From an uncultured Leptotrichia sp. (GTDB taxonomy: Bacteria; Fusobacteriota; Fusobacteriia; Fusobacteriales; Leptotrichiaceae), in assembly GCA_938017765.1 (NCBI GenBank), contig CALIJH010000104.1:1-6670 (forward strand): a DNA stretch of 6,670 bases. The letters run 5' to 3'. A program made the position numbers and the translations under genes. Positions 1 through 6,670 of this stretch are shown here, in pieces; position 1 is the first letter of the stretch; every line of letters starts with the position of its first letter. The notes under the pieces were generated by a model. That model searched no databases and was not told the DNA's origin. It worked only from the letters and a program-made list of their open reading frames with translations.

Positions 1-42
1 AATTATGTAGGATAGATAAAAATTTAATGCAATTTATGAAAG

Positions 43-83
43 AGGATTAACTTCTAAAAATAGGAGTTAATCCTTTTAATTTT
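43..83 (+). terminator. Rho-independent terminator of the upstream transcription unit
   Basis: An inverted repeat pairs 43-52 (AGGATTAACT) perfectly with 65-74 (AGTTAATCCT). The stem extends inward through a G-T wobble, C-G and T-A pair (53-55 with 62-64) to a loop of six bases at 56-61. The stem is therefore about 13 bp and is followed by a T-rich run (TTTT, AA, TTTT at 74-83). This is the classic form of an intrinsic terminator. It should end transcription of a gene lying left of the window and insulate the autotransporter gene from read-through. Read on the minus strand the trailing T-run is weak, so termination is mainly in the plus direction. Confidence 0.85.
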
Positions 84-118
84 CAAAGGCTATTTTTAGT
101 CAAAAAGTATTAATATTA

Positions 119-147
119 TTGACAAAATCTAGTATTAAAGTTATAAT
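119..147 (+). promoter_or_regulatory. Perfect-consensus sigma-70 promoter
   Basis: The -35 box TTGACA (119-124) and the -10 box TATAAT (142-147) both match the housekeeping sigma-70 consensus at all six positions, and the spacer is exactly 17 bp. The A/T-rich stretch just upstream (about 101-118) resembles an UP element. Transcription would start at about 153-156, giving a 5' leader of roughly 30 bases before the ATG at 185. No operator-like palindrome is seen over the boxes. The inference is strong, possibly constitutive, transcription of the surface-protein gene. Confidence 0.9.
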
Positions 148-170
148 AAGCTAATATATAAATAACTTTT

Positions 171-178
171 AGGGGGGA
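171..178 (+). promoter_or_regulatory. Shine-Dalgarno sequence with a six-G tract
   Basis: AGGGGGGA at 171-178 contains a strong anti-16S match (AGGGGG/GGGGA) and ends six bases before the ATG at 185. It fixes 185 as the start codon: no other in-frame ATG or alternative start nearby has comparable support, and the first residues give the expected signal sequence. The run of six G (172-177) is uncommon in such AT-rich DNA. Confidence 0.85.
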
Positions 179-184
179 ACAAAA

Positions 185-310
185 ATGGGAAATAACAGTT
201 TACATAATACAGAGAAAAATTTACGATCTATAGCTAAAAGATATGAAAATGTAAAATATTCAGTTGGACTTGCAGTTCTTTTCTTAATGAAGGGGACAAG
301 TGCATTTTCT
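185..310 (+). other. Extended signal peptide (residues 1-42)
   Basis: The first 24 residues are polar and basic (K11, R14, K18, R19, K24). A hydrophobic core follows at about 25-35 (YSVGLAVLFLM), then KGTSAFS. A signal peptidase I site of A-x-S form (A40-F41-S42) fits cleavage before D43. The long charged n-region resembles the extended signal peptides of large autotransporters. The core is short and is followed by a lysine (K36), which is slightly atypical. The cleavage site is an inference by eye. Confidence 0.75.
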
Positions 311-3300
311 GATGAGAATAAGATACAAGAAGTAGAAAAACAAAAAGAAGCCATAACAAACGATCAAATAGCAAAATCAACAGTTAAAGAAGTAAAAAAA
401 CAAGAAACAAAAAAAGTAAAAACTGCTACACAAAAACCAAAAGCCTCTTGGACAACTATGCAATTTGGTGCTAATGATATGTATAGCAATTTTTTTGTTA
501 CAGCAAAATCTGAAGTAGAAAAGACTTCAATTGTAAAAAGTGAAAAAACTGTTTTAGTAGCTAGTGCAGATAATAGTACAAGTTTACCTATGCTTGCTAA
601 ACTATCATCAGATATAGAGACTACAAATACTCCTACAATGGAAGAAATAAAAACAAGTAAAGAGAATTTAAGAGATTCTGTAGGAAATCTAAAAGATAAA
701 ATAGATGTGGCAAGAAGAGAAAACAACAAAGAAATCAATGGATTAAGATTAGAATTAATTCAATTGATGGAGCAAGGAAATCAAGTAGTAAAATCACCTT
801 GGGCTTCATGGCAATTTGGAGCAAACTATATGTATAGTAAATGGAATGGTACATATAAAGGAAGAGGAGATAAAGCTGAAAAATATCCTTTTGAAGGAGT
901 ATTTGTAAGAGGAAATTGGTGGGAAAATAATGTTTCACCTAACAGTAAAACTTATGAAAGATTAGAAAAAAGCTCTAATCCTAATTCTTCATTATCAAAT
1001 AGAAGACAAAATTTAAATTATGGTTTAGTTAATACAGTACCTGTTGTAGATAAGGGGGTTCCATTTATAATTGAACCAGTTATAAATATCAATACTCCTC
1101 CTCTACCAAATTTGAATATTAACCCAGTTGCTATTAACCCAACTGTTGCTTTTAGTATTCCTGATGTAGAAACAGTAGTATTTACTCCAACTAAACTGCC
1201 TGACATAAAACCTAATGTCTTTAATCCACCTGCATTGGATGAAGTATCAATAGGTTTTTCACAAGATATGGTAGGAGCTCAATTTTATTTGGAACCAAAT
1301 GTTATAGTTAATAATGCAAATGCTGCAGCAAATACAAGTGGTACAACTGTAACTATAAATGATGATGGTTTTTCTGTAAACAATCCATTTACTTGGGAAG
1401 GTAAAAAAGGTAATATGGGTAGGGATGGTTCAGGAACTGTTGCAGGAACTTGGACTTTTGATCAAGTTGATCCACAACCTGGTCAAACATATACTGATGC
1501 AAGATCAGGAAGTATTGTTAATAATGCTAACTCAGCTTACCTTGGTTATCGTGGTTATGTTAATTATAGAACTGGTACTCCAGTTTCTCCACAAACAGTA
1601 TTTAGTTTTACTCAATATCAACAACAAGACAATCTAAAATATGGACAAGCAATAGATACAACTATAACTGGAGAGTGGACTTTAATAAATAATACAACTA
1701 ACCCTCATAATAGAGGAGCAGGTGGGCCATATAAACCACCAACAAATACAGTAAGATTTATGAGTGTTAATGGTACAACTGTATATTCATATTATGACCC
1801 ATTAAATGTTACTTTTAATGGAACATTAAATCTATATGGAAGATCAAAAGAAAATTCACTATCAACTGGAAAACCACATATGACAGTTGGTATAGAACAA
1901 CAAGCAGCAGGTGCTAAACAATCAACTTTTGTTAATATAGGTGTAATTAATCTTGAAAAAGGTGATGCAAAAAATTCAACTCAATATGGTAGATATTTAA
2001 TTGGTATGACATCTATGGTTGAGGATTATGCTCAATATCAACCTACAACTGGTAATTCAGTAGGTCAAAGAGGTACAACTCCTTATCCTAAAATTATATA
2101 TAAACCTTGGGAAACTGCCATGATAAATAAAGGAACTATTAATGTAAAGAGTATTGATAGTATAGGAATGGACTTTTCAGAATTTAATTTTAATCCTATT
2201 GCCAACTTAGGTGCAAATGCCGACAAGAAAAAAGCATGGGATAATAAAGGTTCATTGAATGTATATATGAAAGTCGGAAATATAAACGTTTCAAGTGAAG
2301 ACCCTAACTTCGGAACTTCTTCTACACCGAGAGGAAGCTACGGAATACGGGTACCAAATATATTTAATGGAACAAACCCTCAAAAAACAGCAGATACAGA
2401 AGCTATTTATTATAATGAAACAATAATAGACGGAAACAACGGAACTGTTACTCTTGAAGGAAGTCATAACACAGGTATATCCATATCAAAGATTATAAGA
2501 GGTTCGGGATTACTCCCAATAGATAATCCTTATACCGAAACATCACAGACTTATACTGACTATGCAAATGTACAGCATACTGTAAATGTAGGTGACGGAC
2601 ATATCAGTGTTTATGATTATCAGACAGGAAACGGTTTAGGAACAAAAACTACTGACAGAGCTTCTTTGGATAACAGCGGAAGAACTCTTAATGACCCTAT
2701 AGGAAATATATACAACCTTAATATTACTGTAAGTGGTAGAGAAAATGTTGGATTTTTAAGAAAATCCGACTATATGAAAGGGACTTATTCTTCAGCTGCT
2801 CAAACTCTGGCACAGAAAGATTTTATAATAAAAGATACTCACGTAAGAAGTATAGATTTTTCTTCTACAGCTGACGGTGGAGTATTATTCAGAACAGATA
2901 GATATGGAATAGATGTTCATAAAAATATGACAGTAAAACCCGGAAATGCCTATATTGGAGACCCTAATCCGGCTGCACCTTTAGACCCGACGAAAAATTT
3001 AAACAAAAGATTTAATATAGTAATGCTGGCAAATGGAACTATAAATCACACTGACAGTATAGTCCCTAAAGTAAAAAATACAGGTAAAATAACTGTAAGT
3101 AGCGGTGGGCGTAATGTTATAGGACTTATGGCTTATAACGGAGGAAAAGCTGAAAGTGTCGGAGATTTGACAATAAGTAATTCAGATGACTCGATAGGAA
3201 TGGTAATCAATGGCACTAACGGTAGTAATAAAATAAGTTCGGGAACAAGCTCAAGCAATATATCCGTGAAGGGAGCACGTACAGCGGGGATATACAATAA

Positions 3301-6300
3301 CGGAGCGGATTATGAAATGACGGGAGGTTCTGTAAAAGTAAATGGAGAAAAGGCAGTAGCAATTTATGCTTCAAAGGCAAATAACAGACAAGCCGTAACG
3401 AAATTAGGAGCAGGAACAGTAAGCTCAGAAGGAACGGGAGCAGTAGCTCTTTATGCTAATGGCGGTTCAGATATTGAAATGAATGGAACAACAGTAAATG
3501 TAGCTAATGGAGGACTTTTCTTTTATGGAGAAGGTGTGTCAGGAGATGAATCTCAACTAAAACTGACAGGAAATGCTACTGCAAATATAGCTTCAGGAGG
3601 AACGGCATTTTATGTGAAAGCAGGTAGTGGAAGCCCTTTATCTGCTATACGTCATGCTTCGTCAACAGGTACACTGACAGTGAATTTGGCTAATGGCTCT
3701 ACATTAATGGTTGCTGAAGGTAATGGAGGAATTGTCGGTGGAGAACTGGTTTCAAGTTTAGGCTCAGGAATATCTTCAAGTGTTCCCGGGATAAATATAG
3801 TAGGAACGGCGGGACAATACACACCTTATAAAGCTTCAAGGGTTCCATTGACAATAGATGTAAATTCAAACTTGGATAGCTCTGCGGATGCTTATCTAAA
3901 TTCAGAATTTTCATCATCAAGCATAACTGTTAAAAATGGAGTAACAGTATCAGGTTCAGGTGCAATAACTGCACCGGCGGGGTTGAGAGAAAAATCTAAA
4001 GTTGCGATTGCTCAGAAAAATAGTCAGTCTACGAATAGAAACGACGTAATACTTACAAATAACGGAACAATCAACCTGACAGGAAGAGGTATGGCAGGAA
4101 TAGTGGGAGAATATGCCGAATTAGTTAATAATTCGACATTGAATACTACAGGGGAAGATTCTACAGGAATGATTTCTGCAAATGGCTCATTGGCAACAAA
4201 TAATGGAACAATAACTATAGGTGATTCGGGAACGGGACTTGCAGGAATAAATTATTTGGGAGTAACTGATGCTACTCCTGCGAGAATACCGACATATGGA
4301 AATCAGTCCATAGAATTAGTACATAACGGAACTATAGTATCAACAGGAACTACAAAAGCATCTATAGGGATATTGGCTTCGGATTTAGCTTCGACAAGTG
4401 CGGGAGCTATTACAAATGCAAATGCTTCAAAAATAACATTAGGAAACGGCTCAATAATAGATGTATCATCGGCAGCAAGTGGAACCGGAGTATATTCTAA
4501 AGGTATATTCAGAAATGGCAGAATGGCGACTGTAACTGATAATGGTTCAGCAATAAAAATAAATTCAGGAGGAATAGGATTTTATCTAAATGGTGTTGAA
4601 TTGACAGCTGCCGGAGGAACTATAGAATCGGTAAATAATTCAACAGCTAAAGGAATATTCACTGATTCCCATGTTGTAAATAATAAAAATATAACATTGC
4701 TTGGAGATAAATCTATCGCAATACATAATTACGGTGTAAATTCCCAATATGGTGCGGGAGCAATGATAAATATAGTTAATGGAGGAAATATAACATTAGG
4801 AGATTCTTCAAACAGAAATAATCCAAGTATAGGTATATATACAAAATACGGGAATATAACACATCAGGGATCGATAACTACAGGAGCAAAAAGTTTAGGT
4901 ATTTTTTCTGAAACTGTAGGAAATGTAAATTCTTTAGGTTCTATTTCTGTAGGAGATGAAGGACTGGCAATATATAAAAAACAGGGTACTTTGGATATAA
5001 ACGGAACGTTAAATACAGGAAATTCAGCAGTGGGAGTATATGGTGATGATAATGTAACAATAAACAATAATTCATCAAATATTTCTGTAGGAGATAACTC
5101 TTTTGGATTTGCATTATTGAATAACGGTACAAATAATTATACATCAGCAGCAGGAACAAACTTCAATATGGGAACAAAAAGTGTATATTTATATAAAGCG
5201 GGCAGTATGGGAACAGTAAATACTGCAACTAATGTAAACTCAACAGGAATAGGCAGTACAGGATTTTATGCTACGGACGGAGCTGTTATAAATAATACGG
5301 GAGCAGTAAATTTCGGTAATAGTGTAGGAAGTGTAGGAGCTTATGCTTCAAGAAACGGAGCTGTTCAAAACAGCGGAACAATTACTGTAGGTGCTTCTGA
5401 TATTAGAAATAATTATTATGCAATAGGTATGGCAGCCCAAAATGGAGGAAAAATTTATAATAATGCTACAATTAATGTTACAGGAAACTATGGAATAGGA
5501 ATGTTTGCCGAAGGAGCAGGAACTGTTGCTGAAAATCATGGAAACATAAATTTGGTATCTGGTGGAGAATTAAAAGGTGCTTATGGGATGTATCTAAATA
5601 ATGGTGCTTATGGACTAAATACAGGAAATATAACATCGGGAAGATATGGCGGTGATGGCACGAAGGACGCCTCTTACGGAGTAGCCGTGATGAACGGTGC
5701 TACATTGGAAAACAGAGGAACTATAGATATAGATATAAATAATTCTTATGGAGTGTATATCAAAAACGGTATTATTAAAAACTATGGGACAATTAATATA
5801 TCAGGAACAGGCTCAATAGGAATAAGAAACAAAAATGGAAAAGATGAAAATGGAAATCCTATAACTGAAGCTAATCTGGCAGCAGCAGGAGTAAATGTAG
5901 GAAATGGAGCAAATGCTTATATAGATGAAACTGGAGCAGGTTCTCAGCCAGCCATAGCAGGAAGTACAGTTATTTCACCTTCGGGAGTGGCAACTATAAA
6001 CGGTAAAGTTGTGCCTATCCATGATATGACTCCCGGACCTGATCCGTTGACAGGAAATTTTGCATTTTCAAATGTAGGTATATATGTAGATACTTTAGGA
6101 AGGACAAATCCTATCAACTGGGTAGACGGATTTACTCCTACAACAGACAATGATTTAATTATAGGTGCTGAAGCAGCTGAATTATCTACAAGTAAAGCAA
6201 TAAAAATAGGTAAAAATATAATTTCTCCTTATATTCAGTCATATAGATCTCTTGGGGGAGGAACAGGCGGAAAACTGAATGCAATATCAGGTTCATTGAC

Positions 6301-6670
6301 ATGGACGGTTCAACCTATAGAAGGAAGTAGCGGTTTTCCTGAAGAAGCTGTAATGGCGAAAATACCGTATACGGATTTTGTAGCTAAAACTGAAAATGCA
6401 TGGAACTTTGCTGACGGACTTGAGCAAAGATACGGTGTCGAGGCTGTAGGAACAAGAGAAAAGCAGCTATTCAACAAATTAAACAGCATAGGTAAAAATG
6501 AGCAGGTATTATTAACACAAGCTTTTGATGAAATGATGGGTCATCAATATGCAAATATACAACAGAGAATGGTATCTACAGGAAAAGCATTGGATAAAGA
6601 GTTCACACATTTAAGAAAAGAATGGGATAATAAGTCTAAACAATCGAACAAAATAAAAGTATTCGGAATG
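185..6670 (+). CDS. Giant autotransporter-like surface protein (type V secretion), 3'-truncated by window edge
   Basis: Continuous frame of 2,162 codons without a stop, ending on a codon boundary at 6670. Known family architecture: the protein crosses the inner membrane by Sec, and a C-terminal beta-barrel then inserts in the outer membrane to deliver the N-terminal passenger to the cell surface, where such proteins usually act in adhesion or aggregation. Visible here are the signal peptide (1-42), a coiled coil (152-200), W-x-x-QFGAN-MYS motifs (85-101 and 205-218), a Pro-rich linker (286-348), an Asn/Gly/Thr-rich beta-helix passenger (clearest at 964-1890), the conserved PEEAVMAKIPYTDF segment, and the helix leading into the barrel (2107-2147). 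Most of the barrel is missing; the family's usual barrel implies roughly 600-800 more bases. No cysteine codon is present. Codon use changes sharply near 2220-2330. The gene has its own promoter and SD. Family assignment is confident; ligand and role are unknown. Confidence 0.95.
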   Translation, partial: MGNNSLHNTEKNLRSIAKRYENVKYSVGLAVLFLMKGTSAFSDENKIQEVEKQKEAITNDQIAKSTVKEVKKQETKKVKTATQKPKASWTTMQFGANDMYSNFFVTAKSEVEKTSIVKSEKTVLVASADNSTSLPMLAKLSSDIETTNTPTMEEIKTSKENLRDSVGNLKDKIDVARRENNKEINGLRLELIQLMEQGNQVVKSPWASWQFGANYMYSKWNGTYKGRGDKAEKYPFEGVFVRGNWWENNVSPNSKTYERLEKSSNPNSSLSNRRQNLNYGLVNTVPVVDKGVPFIIEPVININTPPLPNLNINPVAINPTVAFSIPDVETVVFTPTKLPDIKPNVFNPPALDEVSIGFSQDMVGAQFYLEPNVIVNNANAAANTSGTTVTINDDGFSVNNPFTWEGKKGNMGRDGSGTVAGTWTFDQVDPQPGQTYTDARSGSIVNNANSAYLGYRGYVNYRTGTPVSPQTVFSFTQYQQQDNLKYGQAIDTTITGEWTLINNTTNPHNRGAGGPYKPPTNTVRFMSVNGTTVYSYYDPLNVTFNGTLNLYGRSKENSLSTGKPHMTVGIEQQAAGAKQSTFVNIGVINLEKGDAKNSTQYGRYLIGMTSMVEDYAQYQPTTGNSVGQRGTTPYPKIIYKPWETAMINKGTINVKSIDSIGMDFSEFNFNPIANLGANADKKKAWDNKGSLNVYMKVGNINVSSEDPNFGTSSTPRGSYGIRVPNIFNGTNPQKTADTEAIYYNETIIDGNNGTVTLEGSHNTGISISKIIRGSGLLPIDNPYTETSQTYTDYANVQHTVNVGDGHISVYDYQTGNGLGTKTTDRASLDNSGRTLNDPIGNIYNLNITVSGRENVGFLRKSDYMKGTYSSAAQTLAQKDFIIKDTHVRSIDFSSTADGGVLFRTDRYGIDVHKNMTVKPGNAYIGDPNPAAPLDPTKNLNKRFNIVMLANGTINHTDSIVPKVKNTGKITVSSGGRNVIGLMAYNGGKAESVGDLTISNSDDSIGMVINGTNGSNKISSGTSSSNISVKGARTAGIYNNGADYEMTGGSVKVNGEKAVAIYASKANNRQAVTKLGAGTVSSEGTGAVALYANGGSDIEMNGTTVNVANGGLFFYGEGVSGDESQLKLTGNATANIASGGTAFYVKAGSGSPLSAIRHASSTGTLTVNLANGSTLMVAEGNGGIVGGELVSSLGSGISSSVPGINIVGTAGQYTPYKASRVPLTIDVNSNLDSSADAYLNSEFSSSSITVKNGVTVSGSGAITAPAGLREKSKVAIAQKNSQSTNRNDVILTNNGTINLTGRGMAGIVGEYAELVNNSTLNTTGEDSTGMISANGSLATNNGTITIGDSGTGLAGINYLGVTDATPARIPTYGNQSIELVHNGTIVSTGTTKASIGILASDLASTSAGAITNANASKITLGNGSIIDVSSAASGTGVYSKGIFRNGRMATVTDNGSAIKINSGGIGFYLNGVELTAAGGTIESVNNSTAKGIFTDSHVVNNKNITLLGDKSIAIHNYGVNSQYGAGAMINIVNGGNITLGDSSNRNNPSIGIYTKYGNITHQGSITTGAKSLGIFSETVGNVNSLGSISVGDEGLAIYKKQGTLDINGTLNTGNSAVGVYGDDNVTINNNSSNISVGDNSFGFALLNNGTNNYTSAAGTNFNMGTKSVYLYKAGSMGTVNTATNVNSTGIGSTGFYATDGAVINNTGAVNFGNSVGSVGAYASRNGAVQNSGTITVGASDIRNNYYAIGMAAQNGGKIYNNATINVTGNYGIGMFAEGAGTVAENHGNINLVSGGELKGAYGMYLNNGAYGLNTGNITSGRYGGDGTKDASYGVAVMNGATLENRGTIDIDINNSYGVYIKNGIIKNYGTINISGTGSIGIRNKNGKDENGNPITEANLAAAGVNVGNGANAYIDETGAGSQPAIAGSTVISPSGVATINGKVVPIHDMTPGPDPLTGNFAFSNVGIYVDTLGRTNPINWVDGFTPTTDNDLIIGAEAAELSTSKAIKIGKNIISPYIQSYRSLGGGTGGKLNAISGSLTWTVQPIEGSSGFPEEAVMAKIPYTDFVAKTENAWNFADGLEQRYGVEAVGTREKQLFNKLNSIGKNEQVLLTQAFDEMMGHQYANIQQRMVSTGKALDKEFTHLRKEWDNKSKQSNKIKVFGM
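437..838 (+). other. Family N-terminal module: two QFGAN motifs flanking a coiled coil
   Basis: Residues 85-101 contain PKASW-TTM-QFGANDMYS, and residues 205-218 contain PWASW-QFGANYMYS. These are two copies of the same aromatic motif, about 120 residues apart. Between them, residues 152-200 are rich in Lys, Glu, Arg and Leu with heptad-like spacing (EEIKTSKENL, then RRENNKEINGLRLELIQLMEQ), consistent with a coiled coil or long helix. The second motif is followed by the conserved YKGRGDK and YPFEG signatures (residues 223-236). From memory, this block marks the N-terminal domain of Fusobacteriota autotransporter-like proteins. Its function is unknown to me; a trimming, anchoring or oligomerisation role would be speculation. 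Confidence 0.7.
1037..1228 (+). other. Proline-rich linker (residues about 285-348)
   Basis: Fourteen prolines fall in about 63 residues, spaced mostly 2-9 apart and alternating with hydrophobic and Asn/Asp residues (for example NTPPLPNLNINP, LPDIKPNVFNPP). No long helix or beta-helix repeat is visible. The segment probably forms an extended, stiff spacer between the N-terminal module and the passenger body. Related proteins, as I recall them, carry a similar Pro-rich stretch at this point. Confidence 0.6.
1262..1920 (+). other. Aromatic- and Gln-rich region of unknown fold (residues about 360-578)
   Basis: After the Pro-rich linker comes a region unlike the later beta-helix. It has three spaced tryptophan contexts (FTWEGKK near residue 404, GTWTFDQ, GEWTLINN), Tyr-rich runs (YLGYRGYVNYRTG) and Gln-rich runs (FTQYQQQDN). 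It contains about 220 residues with short Gly/Asn-rich turns. I do not recognise a named domain. It may be a globular cap at the N-terminal end of the beta-helix or a ligand-binding domain; this is inference from composition and position only. Its codons are low in CpG, like the rest of the 5' third. Confidence 0.4.
3074..5860 (+). repeat. Degenerate beta-helix repeats of the passenger (residues about 964-1892)
   Basis: The protein repeats a pattern of the form N-x-G-T-I-x-(I/V), then a Gly/Ser/Thr turn, then (S/G)-x-G-(I/M/V)-(Y/G/A)-(A/x)-x-N-G. Clear starts are at 4058, 4127, 4199, 5369, 5459, 5534, 5618, 5711 and 5780, giving spacings of about 23-31 residues. Examples are NNGTINLTG, NNSTLNTTG, NSGTITVG, NNATINVTG and KNYGTINISG. 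Such Asn/Gly/Thr-rich units form the rungs of a right-handed parallel beta-helix in known autotransporter passengers. Similar but looser units begin upstream (INKGTINVKS near 2130). The units diverge at DNA level, so this is a protein repeat and not a tandem DNA repeat. Confidence 0.8.
5861..6406 (+). other. Conserved pre-barrel (junction) region, residues about 1893-2074
   Basis: The repeats stop and a non-repetitive segment follows, with FSNVGIYVDTLGRTNPI, INWVDGFTP and PEEAVMAKIPYTDF. In autotransporters the region between the beta-helix and the barrel often holds an autochaperone domain that starts passenger folding at the surface. The position and loss of repeat pattern fit that role here. 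The PEEA-MAKIPYT signature is one I recall from other Leptotrichia-type proteins. No cleavage-site motif for passenger release is obvious, so the passenger may stay attached. Confidence 0.6.
6407..6670 (+). other. Start of the C-terminal autotransporter translocator domain (partial)
   Basis: Residues 2075-2162 read FADGLEQRYGVEAVGTREKQL, then a strongly helical stretch at 2107-2147 (QVLLTQAFDEMMGHQYANIQQRM through HLRKEW), then KVFGM at the window end. In type V translocators a helix plugs the barrel pore immediately before the first strand; KIKVFGM looks like the opening strand. Only the entry of the barrel is present, and the remaining strands and terminal aromatic residue needed for outer-membrane insertion lie beyond 6670. 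Confidence 0.75.

Noticed and set aside
1..42. Possible tail of an upstream gene
   Set aside because: The terminator at 43-83 implies a gene to the left, but 42 bases give too little sequence to identify a coding frame.
863..871. RGD tripeptide (residues 227-229), a possible integrin-binding motif
   Set aside because: It sits inside YKGRGDK, which I recall as a conserved family signature of the N-terminal domain, so it is probably structural. Nothing else in the sequence supports integrin binding.
169..938. Several hydrophobic short open frames on the minus strand
   Set aside because: They lie antisense to the large gene, lack ribosome binding sites of note, and arise from the A-rich coding strand giving T-rich (Phe/Leu/Ser) antisense translations.
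1425..1637. Short plus-strand open frame in another phase
   Set aside because: It overlaps the well-supported autotransporter frame fully, has no credible SD, and has a low-complexity Leu/Ile/Val translation typical of a frame shadow.
3074..5860. Many N-x-S/T sequons in the passenger, as in glycosylated HMW-type adhesins
   Set aside because: The N-G-T and N-N-S-T positions coincide with the beta-helix turn pattern and are expected without glycosylation. No glycosyltransferase gene is visible in the window.
3074..5860. Possible CRISPR or tandem DNA repeat array
   Set aside because: The periodicity is in the protein only; units differ widely in DNA sequence and length, with no conserved repeat or spacer pattern.

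Overview
The window holds one very large, partial gene and its complete upstream control region. A single plus-strand reading frame starts at 185 and stays open to the last base (2,162 codons, no stop). It encodes the signal peptide, the whole N-terminal region and passenger, and the very start of the C-terminal translocator of a type V (autotransporter) surface protein. It belongs to the giant autotransporter-like family found in Leptotrichia and other Fusobacteriota. The organism call rests on three things: low overall GC, near-exclusive AGA/AGG arginine and heavy ATA isoleucine codon use, and recognisable family motifs at both ends of the protein (W-x-x-QFGAN-MYS, YKGRGDK, PEEAVMAKIPYTDF, FADGLEQRYGVEAVGTREKQLFN). 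Leptotrichia is the best guess, made from memory of the family and not from a search.

Layout: 1-42 has no recognisable gene. 43-83 is a strong Rho-independent terminator for whatever lies upstream. 119-147 is a perfect-consensus sigma-70 promoter (TTGACA, 17 bp, TATAAT). 171-178 is a G-rich Shine-Dalgarno sequence. The coding sequence runs from 185 to beyond 6670. Protein order: extended signal peptide (residues 1-42); Lys/Glu-rich stretch with a first QFGAN motif (43-150); coiled coil (about 152-200); second QFGAN motif and conserved block (205-285); proline-rich linker (286-348); aromatic- and Gln-rich region of unknown fold (about 360-580); degenerate beta-helix repeats (clearest at about 964-1890); conserved pre-barrel region (about 1893-2074); and the entry helix of the translocator (about 2075-2162, cut by the window edge). 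No stops or frameshifts were found on a codon-by-codon reading.

The gene appears to be a monocistronic, strongly promoted unit: the terminator isolates it from the gene upstream and its own promoter lies just before the start. The most notable signal is an abrupt change in codon and CpG use at about 2220-2330, inside the passenger. This suggests the gene is a mosaic whose 5' third has a different recent history from the rest. A smaller GC-rich patch lies at 5645-5700. I see no RNA genes, CRISPR array, insertion sequence or second gene. Short open frames on the minus strand and in other plus frames are shadows of the large gene.
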